From the NCBI GenBank assembly GCA_004298665.1, contig SCQY01000176.1, forward strand, positions 1-50,100: a stretch of DNA of 50,100 bases, read 5' to 3'. Below the pieces are notes generated by a model. It was not told where the DNA came from. It ran no database searches and worked only from the letters and a program-made list of their open reading frames with translations. Made by a program: the position numbers and the translations under genes. The first letter of the stretch is position 1, and each line of letters begins with the position of its first letter. This document shows, one piece after another, positions 31,939 to 40,297 of this stretch. Origin of the DNA: a bacterium (GTDB lineage: Bacteria > Vulcanimicrobiota > Vulcanimicrobiia > Vulcanimicrobiales > SCRA01).

Positions 31939-32490
31939 TCACGGCGATACCGTCACCTGCTCGAGGCGGAGGTCGCTTTCGAGGTGTCCGCCGGTCAGCA
32001 CGTCGTTTCCCGAGCGCATGCGGACATCCCCGTCGCCGGTCACATGGTCGGTCATCGAGTGATACACCATGCGGCGACAGGAGAGGGCTACGCCATCATC
32101 GCTGACGGCATGGACGCCGCCATCCATCGTCACCGTCTGGGTGTTGTGGTCGACCAGCGCGGCCGGCGCGTCGACTGTCAAGGTTCGCGCGCCGCGATAG
32201 AAGATCACGTGCGCTTGACGGAAGCGCGCGCGACGGCGCGCGTTATCGTAGAGCGCCGAGCGCGCCTCCAAGCGGTAACGCTTGGAGCCGTCGGTGCGGA
32301 AGCTCTCGATCACCACGGGCGCCTTGACGCTCCCCTGCGCGCTCACGCGCAGAGGAGGGAAGGTCGCAACGGTAACTGGGGGTGCGGACGTAGCCGCTGC
32401 CGGCGAGGGCGGCGCAGGGGCCGAGGGGTGGCAGCCGGCAAGCAGCAGCAATACCGCGAGGGTGTACCCACGGCGGAGGCGATCGCTCAT
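31939..32490 (-). CDS. lptC: LptC/LptA-type (OstA-fold) LPS export lipoprotein
   Basis: A 183-residue predicted lipoprotein: the signal ends in LAGC (Cys20), a Pro/Ala-rich tether follows (about 22-45), and then a beta-jellyroll of the LptC/LptA family (RYRLEARSALYDNARRRARF, TVDAPAALVDHNTQTVTMDGGV, GDGDVRMRSGNDVLTGGHLESD). Family role: receives LPS from the LptB/F complex and hands it across the periplasm. Position directly before lptB supports LptC. A lipid anchor is less usual than a transmembrane helix for LptC. No separate LptA or LptD gene is in the window. ATG overlaps the ligase stop (ATGA). Confidence 0.87.
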   Translation of the reverse strand: MSDRLRRGYTLAVLLLLAGCHPSAPAPPSPAAATSAPPVTVATFPPLRVSAQGSVKAPVVIESFRTDGSKRYRLEARSALYDNARRRARFRQAHVIFYRGARTLTVDAPAALVDHNTQTVTMDGGVHAVSDDGVALSCRRMVYHSMTDHVTGDGDVRMRSGNDVLTGGHLESDLRLEQVTVSP

Positions 32491-33677
32491 CGGGAGCCCT
32501 CTTCAAGCACGCCCAAAGCCACCCCCATGAAGGGAAACCAGAGCGCAACGAAGACCACCGTCACGAGGTCGACCGTTCCCTGCACCCACGTCCCCACCAA
32601 ACCCATCGCGATTGCCAGCGCCATGCCCCGCGCGCGTTCGCCGCAGGCAGCCAGACCCCCGCGCAACCGCTCGACGAAGCGCCACCAGAGGGCCACATAG
32701 ACGGCCAGCCCGAGCAGGCCGCCGTCCGTGGCCACGGAGAGCAGCACGTCGTGGGCGTGGACGATCTGCGGATAGCCGTCGGGGGGGCGCAGAGAAGGGT
32801 AGATCCGCCAAAACGTCACCGCCCCGGTGCCCAGCAGCGGCGCGGCCTCGACGGCGCGCATTCCCGCTCGCCACGCCGCCAAGCGCGTGTAGTCCTCGTC
32901 TGGATTATGGTGGCTCTCTCCAACCAGCGCGAACGCCAGCACTCCCGCCAGCAGCACCCCCACCACCGCCAAGCGGCCGCGCCCGCGCAACAGGATCACG
33001 CCGCCGCAGACGGCGGCCACGATAGCGCCGATCCAAGCGGCACGCGAGAAGCTTGCGCCCACGGCCGCCAGACCGAGGAAGCCGGCGGCCCAGCCCAGAC
33101 CGCGCGCAGCGGGGAGCCGCGCGAAACATGCCGCACCGAAACCCACGGCGGCCAGCATCATGGCGAAGCCCGCCAACTCGCCGGGATGGAGAAAGGTACC
33201 CACGGCGCGCCCGTGAGCGAGCGACACGAGGGCGGTTGGACGCTGAAGGACCGCCAGAACGAGCGCGAGGGCAGCGGCCACGCAACCCATCGCGAGGTAC
33301 GGCACCAGGAAGGCTCGCTCGCCGTTGCCTTCGCGGCAGGCGTGGTAGGCAACGACGTGCGCGATCGCCGTCGAGCCGAGCAGCACGAGCATGAAGAGGC
33401 TGCCCAGCGGATCGAAGCCGAGCAGCGCGGAGAGTATCCAACATGCGAAGAGGAGCGCAAAGGGTTTGTCCAGCGGGCTGCGCAGGCGCCGCAGCACCCC
33501 CGGTGCCGTCGTCACCAGCAGCACGCCATAGACGAGCGCAAGCGCCACCACGACGGGGCGAGGAACGATGTTGAGGCCGGCGGGCGTCAAGGCCTCAAGC
33601 GTGATCAGCGATGGGAAGAGGGGAAAGCCCAAGGCGAAGACGGCCAGGGCGAAGCGCTGATACGGGGTCGTCGTCAC
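32487..33677 (-). CDS. O-antigen ligase/polymerase-like membrane protein (Wzy/WaaL family)
   Basis: A 396-residue membrane protein with about eleven helices and the Wzy_C pattern: a large periplasmic loop starting near HHNPDEDYTRLAAWRAGMRAVEAAPLLGTG (positions about 255-285) and the signature HAHDVLLSVATDGGLLGLAVY. Family role: polymerises O-antigen units or joins O-antigen to lipid A-core at the periplasmic face. Ligase and polymerase cannot be told apart from sequence alone; location among lipid A and LPS-export genes fits either. The GTG start overlaps the upstream stop (GTGA). Confidence 0.88.
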   Translation of the reverse strand: MTTTPYQRFALAVFALGFPLFPSLITLEALTPAGLNIVPRPVVVALALVYGVLLVTTAPGVLRRLRSPLDKPFALLFACWILSALLGFDPLGSLFMLVLLGSTAIAHVVAYHACREGNGERAFLVPYLAMGCVAAALALVLAVLQRPTALVSLAHGRAVGTFLHPGELAGFAMMLAAVGFGAACFARLPAARGLGWAAGFLGLAAVGASFSRAAWIGAIVAAVCGGVILLRGRGRLAVVGVLLAGVLAFALVGESHHNPDEDYTRLAAWRAGMRAVEAAPLLGTGAVTFWRIYPSLRPPDGYPQIVHAHDVLLSVATDGGLLGLAVYVALWWRFVERLRGGLAACGERARGMALAIAMGLVGTWVQGTVDLVTVVFVALWFPFMGVALGVLEEGSR

Positions 33678-34834
33678 GGGCGGCCCGCGAGTGCTGTCGC
33701 GACGCCGTCGGCGATCGCCGCCGCGCCTCCAGGACCACCCATCCGCTCGCGGCCGATCGCCTCCATATGCCTGCGGCGCGGCTCGTCATCGAGCAGACGC
33801 CGCAGTTCCGCGAGGGCGCGCGCCTCGTCTTTCTCCACCACCATCAGGGCGTCGCCGAGCAGCCGCTGCTGGCGCATCCGGTACCAGCCGGTGCGGTGGG
33901 CACCACCGGGCTCGAAGGCGACGACGGGAACACCCGCCCCGGCGGCCTGCTCGTTGGCGGTGCCCGCCTGCCCTAGCGCGAGCAGCGCGCCCGCGCCGCC
34001 CAGCGCGGAAGGGCGCAACAGCGCGCCGATGCGCCCGCGCCATCCCACCAGACGAACGTCTCCGTCCCGCGCGTCGAAGGCGTAACCATCGCGCGCGCCC
34101 ACGCTCCAGCCGTCGTTCTTCAGCGATGCCACGACACGATTGCGGTCGATCGTCCCGGCGATGGAGAGCAGCGCGGGAAGATCGCGACCCGCGCACAGGC
34201 GGCGCGCCACGCGGGTCAGAAAACGGGCGTCGTCGTAAGCGGCTTCGCGCGAGCCCGGAAGCAGCACGATCCACGGCGGCGTCATTCCCGGCGGCGGCGT
34301 TCCCTCGAGCATATCCATCATCACGTTACCGGGAGCCGCGGCTGCCACGCCTCGCGCACGCAGGCTCTGCGCCGTCGGCTGATCGCGAACGTAGACGCCG
34401 GCGATTCCGCGCAACATGCACGCCTCGAACAATCCATAAGGCGCCACGCGCACACTCTTGGCCGTGCCCACGAAGAACGTCGGCAGCCTGCTCGCGCGTG
34501 CCATGGCGCAGCAGTACGCGTCGCCGACGGAGATCGCAGCAGCGTAGCGCTTCGAGGCCTCGCGCAGGAAGCGCAGCTGCGCGCCCACGAGCGCGGCCAG
34601 CCCGGCACGCAGATCGCGCGCCAAGTTGGCCACGTTTCCGAAGGCGACGATTCCCCCCGAGGGCATGGCAGCACGCGGTCCAACCAGCGGCGCGGAATCG
34701 AAAACTTCACTGGGTCCCTGTCCAACCAGCGGGAAGAGCTCGGGCAGCAAGTCTCGCGCGCGCAATTCGCGTGCCAGGCGCAAGGCGATGGCGTCCTCGC
34801 CGTGGCCGTTGCTGACCATGAGCACGCGCTTCAC
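33674..34834 (-). CDS. Lipid-A-disaccharide synthase-related protein (LpxB-like, GT-B fold)
   Basis: A 386-residue GT-B protein that begins VLMVSNGHGEDAIALRLARELR, the hallmark of the 'lipid-A-disaccharide synthase-related' family seen in cyanobacteria and Deinococcota (as I recall it, TIGR03492). Further landmarks are YAAAISVGDAYCCAMA, FFVGTAKS, IVLLPGSREAAYDDARFL and ALGQAGTANEQAAGAGVPVVAFEPGG, the last being a nucleotide-sugar binding loop. The true LpxB lies two genes upstream, so this is a second, divergent transferase whose substrate is unknown. GTG 34834 overlaps the phosphoesterase stop. Longer in-frame starts would run back through that gene and are rejected. Confidence 0.85.
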   Translation of the reverse strand: MKRVLMVSNGHGEDAIALRLARELRARDLLPELFPLVGQGPSEVFDSAPLVGPRAAMPSGGIVAFGNVANLARDLRAGLAALVGAQLRFLREASKRYAAAISVGDAYCCAMARASRLPTFFVGTAKSVRVAPYGLFEACMLRGIAGVYVRDQPTAQSLRARGVAAAAPGNVMMDMLEGTPPPGMTPPWIVLLPGSREAAYDDARFLTRVARRLCAGRDLPALLSIAGTIDRNRVVASLKNDGWSVGARDGYAFDARDGDVRLVGWRGRIGALLRPSALGGAGALLALGQAGTANEQAAGAGVPVVAFEPGGAHRTGWYRMRQQRLLGDALMVVEKDEARALAELRRLLDDEPRRRHMEAIGRERMGGPGGAAAIADGVATALAGRP

Positions 34835-35577
34835 GGCGCGCTCTCCTCGAGCAGCGGCACCAGCTCGCTGCGCAGCACGCGCGGGCGCCCGGCAGCGAAG
34901 TCGAGCTCCGTACGGGAGACGAAGCGCGCATACGGCCCGGCATGAACGATGGGAACTTCGCCCACCCACTCCGGTTCGTGCAAGGTGGTGTGGCTGTGGC
35001 CGCCGAGGATCAGATCGATGCGCGGCGCGCGGCGCGCGACCTCGCGGTCGACGCGCAATCCCAGATGCGACAGAGCGATGACCGCATAAGGCCGTCCCGC
35101 GTAGCGCGGCGGAGGCTGCGCGGCAGCGAACTCCTCGGCAACCACGCACGGATCGAGGAAGCGCCAGCCGAAGATGCGCTCGTAGAACGAATGCGTGCGG
35201 TACTGCGGAACCAGCAGGCCGAAGAGATGCACAAGCTCGCCCGCCGGGCCATCCAACCAGAGATCGCGTACGAACGGAAGCTCGCGCCCGCGCACGTCGA
35301 GCAGGTTGCTGCAGATCAGGGGATGGTGCATCTGCGCCGCGCGGCCGCGCACGCATCCGAAGAGGTAGTGGAATTCGCGGTTTCCCATGGCTTGCGCCGC
35401 GTAACCAGCACGATCGACTTCGGCGATGATCGGCTCGCTGCGATGGTAGACCGTCTGGCTGCCGCGCAGCGAGTCCCCGCAGTCGAGCAGGAGTCCCGGC
35501 TCGGCAGACGTCAGCGCGCGCAGCCGTTCGACGAAGCCGCCGTGATCGTGGATGTCGCTGGTATGCCAAAGGATCAC
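34831..35577 (-). CDS. Calcineurin-like metallophosphoesterase with GNRE motif (candidate LpxH-type hydrolase)
   Basis: A 248-residue metallophosphoesterase with metal ligands in the family order: Asp8/His10 (SDIHDH), Asp35 (DCGD), Asn66 (GNREF), His171 (SHLG) and His194/His196 (GGHSH). The fold pattern at the N-terminus is closest to 5'-nucleotidase/UshA-type enzymes, but there is no signal peptide and no C-terminal nucleotidase domain. The usual GNH(D/E) is GNRE; LpxH, the UDP-2,3-diacylglucosamine hydrolase of lipid A synthesis, is marked by GNRD at this place, with similar length (240). Its neighbours are lpxB (4-base overlap) and an lpxB paralogue. The lipid A role is an inference. Confidence 0.8.
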   Translation of the reverse strand: MILWHTSDIHDHGGFVERLRALTSAEPGLLLDCGDSLRGSQTVYHRSEPIIAEVDRAGYAAQAMGNREFHYLFGCVRGRAAQMHHPLICSNLLDVRGRELPFVRDLWLDGPAGELVHLFGLLVPQYRTHSFYERIFGWRFLDPCVVAEEFAAAQPPPRYAGRPYAVIALSHLGLRVDREVARRAPRIDLILGGHSHTTLHEPEWVGEVPIVHAGPYARFVSRTELDFAAGRPRVLRSELVPLLEESAP

Positions 35578-36689
35578 GCGATCATCGTCCGCACGAACGC
35601 AGCGATGTCGTCGAGTGTCTGCGACGTCCCCAGCAGCGCGCGCATCCGCCGGAAGTCCTCACGCATGCGCTCGCTCCGCTCGCCGGCGAAAAACGGAGCG
35701 ACCGCCGTTGCCAGGGCTTGGGGCGTCGCCGCTTCCTGCAAGCGCTCGGGCAGAATCTCTTCGCCGCAGATCAAGTTCGGCAGCGTGATGAAGCGTCCAT
35801 GGTAGACGCGCCGCCCGATGCGCGCCTGCGCCTCGGAGAGCACGTACAGCGCTGCGCACGGCACGCCCATCAGCGCAGCTTCGAGCACGGCCGTGCCGCT
35901 GGCGATGAGCGCCGCGTCGGCCTGCAGCAGCGCTGCTTGCGCACCCCGCATCACTTCCAGCCCCGCGGCCTCCGCCGAAGCGCGCATGCGGGCCGCGGCG
36001 TCGTCGTCGTGCGCGGCGAGCACCGCGCGCAGTCGCGGACGATCGCGGCGCAGGATCGTGGTGGCTTCGAGCAGACGCGGCATATGGAATCGCAGCTCCT
36101 GCGGCCGGCTCCCCGGGAGCAACGCAAGCGTTCCGGCATCGGGCGCCGGCGCGGGCCGCGGGGGGCGCTCCTGGATTACCGAGGCCAGCGGATGGCCGAA
36201 ATAGGCCGGCTCGATGCCGAGCGAACGATAGAAGTCGCGCTGATGAGCGAAGGGCACGATCGGCTGCGCCGTGCGCGCTACTTCACGCGCTGTTTTCTCA
36301 CGATCGAGCCAGGCCGAAGGCGGAAAGTAGTATGCGATGCGCCCGCTGTAGCCAAGGCGCCGCAGACTCTGCGCCAGACGCAGATTGAACGCGCCGAAGT
36401 CCACCAGCAGCACGAGATCGACGGGATCGCGCACCAAGGCGAGCGTCTCCAGCCACATAATGGCCAGCAGTTTGGGGATCTTAGCCAGCGCCGAGAGCGG
36501 GCCCATGCTGGCCCAGCCGCTGTTGTCGCGCCGTATGCGCACGCCTGCGGCACGCAGGCGCCTCCCGCCGATGCCGCTCACGGTGAGATCCGGCACGGCC
36601 CGCGCGATACGCTCGAGAAGGAGCGCCGCCTGCAGCTCGCCCGAAGCCTCGCCGCACGAGACATAGATGCTCGGTGCGGTGGAGCTCAC
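35574..36689 (-). CDS. lpxB: Lipid-A-disaccharide synthase LpxB
   Basis: A 371-residue GT19 enzyme. Landmarks are SIYVSCGEASGELQAALLL at the start, GIGGRRLRAAGV, a VDFGAFNLRLA block, YYFPPSAWLDREK (family 'yY.sPq.WAW'), LLPGSRPQELRFHMPRLL, and the donor loop ASGTAVLEAALMGVPCAALY. Family role: condenses UDP-2,3-diacylglucosamine with 2,3-diacylglucosamine 1-phosphate at the inner face of the membrane. The WAW-like motif has lost its aromatic/basic pattern (SAWL). GTG overlaps the lpxA stop (GTGA). There is no lpxI gene between lpxA and lpxB, where it often lies. Confidence 0.94.
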   Translation of the reverse strand: MSSTAPSIYVSCGEASGELQAALLLERIARAVPDLTVSGIGGRRLRAAGVRIRRDNSGWASMGPLSALAKIPKLLAIMWLETLALVRDPVDLVLLVDFGAFNLRLAQSLRRLGYSGRIAYYFPPSAWLDREKTAREVARTAQPIVPFAHQRDFYRSLGIEPAYFGHPLASVIQERPPRPAPAPDAGTLALLPGSRPQELRFHMPRLLEATTILRRDRPRLRAVLAAHDDDAAARMRASAEAAGLEVMRGAQAALLQADAALIASGTAVLEAALMGVPCAALYVLSEAQARIGRRVYHGRFITLPNLICGEEILPERLQEAATPQALATAVAPFFAGERSERMREDFRRMRALLGTSQTLDDIAAFVRTMIA

Positions 36690-37456
36690 TTCAAGATGCC
36701 GCGCTTCGATTCAGCGGAGAGAAACTCGAGGAGCTCCCGGCCCTCCGGCGTCTCCACCTTGTCCACCAGCACGGTCAGCGCTTGCGAGAGATTACGGTTG
36801 GAGCGATAGAGGATCTTGTACGCGTCCTTCAGCTCCGCCTGGGCCTGCGCGCTCACGCCGGCACGCTGGAGTCCGATCTTGTTGAGCCCGAAGATACCCG
36901 CGGGGCTTCCATCGCAGAGGAAGAACGGCGGCACGTCGCGCGCGAGCTTGGTCGCTCCCCCTACCATCGCCAGACGCCCGATGCGCACGAACTGATGCAC
37001 GCCGGCTTGCCCGCCGATCGTCACGTTGTCCTCGAGCACGCAATGGCCGGCCAGCTGCGCGAGGTTCGACATGGTCACCCCGTTGCCGAGCCGGCTGTTG
37101 TGGGAGACGTGGGTGTAGGCCAACAACCAGCAATCGTCGCCCACCGCCGTGCTCGCGCCTTCCCCGGTTGCGCGATTGATCGTGACGTACTCGCGAATCA
37201 CGCAGCGATCACCGACGCGCACGAACGAGACCTCGCTCGGCTCCGCCTTCTTGTCCTGCGAAGGGCCGCCGATCGCGGCGTAGGGGTGGATCGTGCAATC
37301 TTCGCCGATCGTCGTATGCCCGTTGATCACGCAGTAGGCGAGCAGCTTGGTATTGCGGCCGATAGTAACGTGCTCGCCGACCAGGCAAAAAGGGCCGATG
37401 TCGACACCGGGCCCCAGGGCGGCGCCCGGATGCACGATAGCGGTGGGGTGAATCAT
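36686..37456 (-). CDS. lpxA: UDP-N-acetylglucosamine acyltransferase LpxA
   Basis: A 256-residue left-handed beta-helix acyltransferase: IHPTAIVHPGA at the start, many hexapeptide repeats (GPFCLV, GEDCTI, GNGVTM), the family-typical GGPSQDKK, the catalytic His in YTHVSHNSRLGN (about residue 116), and a helical C-terminal domain with GLNKIGLQRAG. Family role: first step of lipid A synthesis, transfer of a 3-hydroxyacyl chain from ACP to UDP-GlcNAc. I start at ATG 37456; a TTG seven codons upstream is possible. It sits between fabZ and lpxB, the conserved order. Confidence 0.96.
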   Translation of the reverse strand: MIHPTAIVHPGAALGPGVDIGPFCLVGEHVTIGRNTKLLAYCVINGHTTIGEDCTIHPYAAIGGPSQDKKAEPSEVSFVRVGDRCVIREYVTINRATGEGASTAVGDDCWLLAYTHVSHNSRLGNGVTMSNLAQLAGHCVLEDNVTIGGQAGVHQFVRIGRLAMVGGATKLARDVPPFFLCDGSPAGIFGLNKIGLQRAGVSAQAQAELKDAYKILYRSNRNLSQALTVLVDKVETPEGRELLEFLSAESKRGILK

Positions 37457-37482
37457 GATCGTGGCGTTCGTTCCCAAGGTCG

Positions 37483-37980
37483 CTAAATGTGTAGGATCGC
37501 AGCGTCCATACGATTGAGACGCTGCTCGTCGGCGATGGAGAACATCAACTCCGCGGAAACCACTAATTTACCCTCGACTTTCGCTGATGCGCTCACTTTG
37601 CCGATGTGCTTACGAGTCCAGAGAACTTCCGCCTCCATCCATAATTGGTCGCCGGGAATCACGGGGCGGCGAAATTTGACTTTGTCGATGCCCGCGAGAT
37701 AGGCCACCTTACGCATGAACTCACCGGGCATCAACATCGTCGTTCCGCCTAGTTGAGCCATCGCTTCGATCATCAGCACGCCAGGCATCACGGGGTTCCC
37801 GGGAAAGTGGCCTTGAAAGTAAGGCTCGTTGAGCGTGACGTTCTTGTAGCCCAGCGCGCGCTTGTACGGCTCCAGCTCTACGATACGATCGATCAAGAGA
37901 AACGGATAGCGGTGCGGCAGGACGTCCATGATCTGCCGCGCGTCCAGCGAAACGGATCCTGGCCCGTTATGGGTAAGCAA
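37483..37980 (-). CDS. fabZ: 3-hydroxyacyl-ACP dehydratase FabZ
   Basis: A 165-residue hot-dog dehydratase with LPHRYPFLLIDRI and the catalytic block YFQGHFPGNPVMPGVLMIEAMAQ (His and Glu). It dehydrates 3-hydroxyacyl-ACP, the same pool LpxA and LpxD draw on, so its place here sets the balance between fatty acids and lipid A. The TTG start overlaps the end of lpxC by 14 bases; an internal ATG 17 codons later would cut the first helix, so I prefer the TTG. In some phyla LpxC and FabZ are fused; here they remain separate but overlapping. Confidence 0.93.
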   Translation of the reverse strand: MLTHNGPGSVSLDARQIMDVLPHRYPFLLIDRIVELEPYKRALGYKNVTLNEPYFQGHFPGNPVMPGVLMIEAMAQLGGTTMLMPGEFMRKVAYLAGIDKVKFRRPVIPGDQLWMEAEVLWTRKHIGKVSASAKVEGKLVVSAELMFSIADEQRLNRMDAAILHI

Positions 37981-38815
37981 TAGCCGAGTCCCCCGACGTC
38001 AACGTGTGACGCAGGTCCGCCACGGCCACTGCGTGGAGCCTGTGTCCGCTCTTGAACGAGACGATCTCGCATTGTGGGTACGCGCCGAGCAAAGCGAAAT
38101 CTCCGACGAGATCGAGCACCTTGTGGCGTACCGCCTCGTTCTCGAAACGCAGCTCATTGACCGGCCCGTTCTCGTCGTAGACCACGGCATTGTCCAGCGA
38201 ACCGCCGCGCGCGAGGCCACGCGCGAGCAGCGCCTCGACTTCGTGCAGCCAGCCGAAAGTCCGCGCCGGCGCGATCTCACGCAGGTATGCCTTGGGCGTG
38301 ATCTCGCCCGCGAAGTACTGCGAGCCTACGGGCTGCTCGAAGTCGACGGTGAAACGGATGCGAAAGCTGGATGCCGGCAGCACGATCAGCAGACGGTCGC
38401 CGTCGCGGTAGTACGACGGCGCGATCGCTACGAAGCGCCGGCGCGGCGCACTCTGCGTCACCAGGCCCGCCCCGGCGATCGCTTCCGCGAAGAGCGCAGC
38501 CGATCCATCCATGACGGGGATCTCGCCACCTTCGACGGTGATCGCAACGTTGTCGAGGCCCATCCCGAGAATCGCCGAGAGCAGATGCTCCACGGTGGAG
38601 ATCGTGCGGCCTCCGACGTCGATGGTCGTGGCCCGCACCGTCTCGGCCACCAGATCGGAGGTCAACGGGCGAAAGGGGTCCTCACCGGACCGGATCGACA
38701 GCCCCGAACCCTGCACGGCGGGCATGAGGGAGACCCGTGCACGGCCGCCCGTGTGAAGGCCGACGCCTTCGAAGGTCACCTCCCGCTGGAGGGTGGTCTG
38801 GTACTGCTGAGACAC
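37967..38815 (-). CDS. lpxC: UDP-3-O-acyl-N-acetylglucosamine deacetylase LpxC
   Basis: A 282-residue zinc deacetylase: TLQREVTFEGVGLHTGGRARV at the start (broken here at residue 28), STVEHLLSA with the zinc ligand His77, GPVNELRFENEAVRHKVLDLVGD with His231 and Asp235, and SGHRLH with the catalytic His258. It catalyses the committed step of lipid A synthesis. I start at GTG 38815 because AGGAAGG lies seven bases upstream and the frame above it runs through lpxD. It lies 13 bases after lpxD and overlaps fabZ by 14 bases. Confidence 0.95.
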   Translation of the reverse strand: MSQQYQTTLQREVTFEGVGLHTGGRARVSLMPAVQGSGLSIRSGEDPFRPLTSDLVAETVRATTIDVGGRTISTVEHLLSAILGMGLDNVAITVEGGEIPVMDGSAALFAEAIAGAGLVTQSAPRRRFVAIAPSYYRDGDRLLIVLPASSFRIRFTVDFEQPVGSQYFAGEITPKAYLREIAPARTFGWLHEVEALLARGLARGGSLDNAVVYDENGPVNELRFENEAVRHKVLDLVGDFALLGAYPQCEIVSFKSGHRLHAVAVADLRHTLTSGDSAIAYP

Positions 38816-38828
38816 TGGGGCCCTTCCT

Positions 38829-39887
38829 CTATTCTTCTCGCCCGGCGCCGCTCGGCCGCTCGTGCGGCACAGAGGAAGACGCGCTCTCGAGCGCGCGAAC
38901 GCGGTCCAACAACTTTGGCAGTTGGCGAAGGAGGACCTGCCGCTGCAGCTCCGCGCGCTGCTCGATCGCGGGGCTTCCGCCGTAGATGCCGGGCATCGTG
39001 ATATCTTTCCAAACGCCGCTCTTGCCGACCAGCGCCACGCGATCGCCGATGCGCACATGTCCCTTGGTGCCAACCTGCCCTCCCATGCGCACATAATCGC
39101 CGACGACGGTGGTTCCGGCAAGGCCCGTCAGCGCCGCGATGCCAACGTGGCGCCCCAGCTCGCAGTTGTGGGCCACCTGCACGAGGTTGTCGATCTTCGT
39201 GCCTTCGCCGATCACCGTGGAGCCGGTCTGTGCACGATCGATGCAGGCATTGGCGCCGATCTCGACACGGTCGCCCAATACGACGTTGCCGACCTGGGGA
39301 ATCTTCACGTAACGGCCGTCGATGAAGGCGTAGCCGAAGCCGTCGGAGCCGACGACGGCCGCTGCCTGCAGGACGACATCATCGCCGGCCACGCAGTCAT
39401 CGAGCAGCAGCGCGCGCGGATGAAGGAGGCAGTGGCGCCCCACGCGCGCGCGCGCGCCGACTTGGGCGCCCGCCAGCAGAACGCTCTCGTCGCCGATCTG
39501 CGCGCCCTCTCCCACCACGCACGTCGGGCCGATCCACACCCGCTGGCCCAAGCGCGCGCTGGGATCGACCACGGCGCTGGGATGAACGAAGGGACCGGCG
39601 GGGCGCGGCGGCTCGAGGCGACCGAGAACGCGTGCCAGGGCGCCGCGCGCGTCCGCGACGATGAGGAGATTGCGCCCGGGATACTGCTGAGCGGCCCCTT
39701 CGACGCTGGTGAGCACGGCGCCGGCCTTGCTCTCCATAGCGGCTTTGAGGTAACGCTCGTCAACGGCGAAGGTCAGGCTGGCGGGGCCGGCTTCCTCGAC
39801 GGCATCGACACGCTCGACGGCGAAGTTCGGATCACCGACGAGGCGTGCGCCGAGGGCTTCGGCGAGCATGGCGAGCGTCCCGATCAT
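38829..39887 (-). CDS. lpxD: UDP-3-O-(3-hydroxyacyl)glucosamine N-acyltransferase LpxD
   Basis: A 352-residue enzyme. An N-terminal uridine-binding domain (about 1-100; DAVEEAGPASLTFAVDERYL) is followed by a left-handed beta-helix with hexapeptides (IGPTCVVGEGAQIGDESVLL), the DGFGYAFIDGRYVKIPQVGNVVLGD split around residue 190, and the catalytic His240 in VQVAHNCELG. A C-terminal helix ends in a polar tail. It adds the second acyl chain, after LpxC. The usual CGGQ(A/V)G loop reads MGGQVGTKG. ATG overlaps the upstream Skp-like gene stop (ATGA). Confidence 0.96.
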   Translation of the reverse strand: MIGTLAMLAEALGARLVGDPNFAVERVDAVEEAGPASLTFAVDERYLKAAMESKAGAVLTSVEGAAQQYPGRNLLIVADARGALARVLGRLEPPRPAGPFVHPSAVVDPSARLGQRVWIGPTCVVGEGAQIGDESVLLAGAQVGARARVGRHCLLHPRALLLDDCVAGDDVVLQAAAVVGSDGFGYAFIDGRYVKIPQVGNVVLGDRVEIGANACIDRAQTGSTVIGEGTKIDNLVQVAHNCELGRHVGIAALTGLAGTTVVGDYVRMGGQVGTKGHVRIGDRVALVGKSGVWKDITMPGIYGGSPAIEQRAELQRQVLLRQLPKLLDRVRALESASSSVPHERPSGAGREE

Positions 39888-40297
39888 TGTGGCGTTACCC
39901 TTTCCGTGATCTTTAAGATCGTTTCGACTTCCCTGGTCACGTCGACGCCGCCGTACGCACGCCCCTCGCGGGTCACGACCAGCCGGTAGCCGTGGCGCCG
40001 CGCTACTTCCGCGGCAGCGGCGCGCACTTCGCGCGTGAGCTCACTCTCGTAGCGGCCGTACAGGGCCTGAACGCGGGCCACTTCGGCGGCTTTCTCCGCT
40101 TGGCTCATCTTGCCGTTCTCGATGCCTTGGAGATCGCTGTAGAGCTGATTCTGGTCGTTGATGAACTTCGGCCAGTTGGCGCTGATGCGCTGCGTATCGA
40201 CGTAGGCGATGTCGGCGCGGCGCTCGGCGCAGCCGCTCAACACCGCGCCGAGCGCCAGCAGAGTCAACGCGGCACGCAGCGCGGCATAGGCCTTCAT
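39884..40297 (-). CDS. Skp/OmpH-like lipoprotein, short form
   Basis: A 137-residue predicted lipoprotein (LSGC, Cys23). It has a complete Skp/OmpH module: IAYVDTQRISANWPKF, a helical hairpin (about 45-100), and the closing strands YRLVVTREGRAYGGVDVTREVE. Skp chaperones hold unfolded outer-membrane proteins as trimers in the periplasm. A lipid anchor is unusual for Skp, which is normally soluble, and would hold it on a membrane. It is the third of three adjacent Skp-like genes and overlaps both neighbours by four bases. Confidence 0.85.
   Translation of the reverse strand: MKAYAALRAALTLLALGAVLSGCAERRADIAYVDTQRISANWPKFINDQNQLYSDLQGIENGKMSQAEKAAEVARVQALYGRYESELTREVRAAAAEVARRHGYRLVVTREGRAYGGVDVTREVETILKITERVTPQ

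Noticed and set aside
39441..39460. CG-dinucleotide run in lpxD as a repeat element
   Set aside because: It encodes an ordinary Ala/Arg stretch of the LpxD beta-helix and is explained by codon use.
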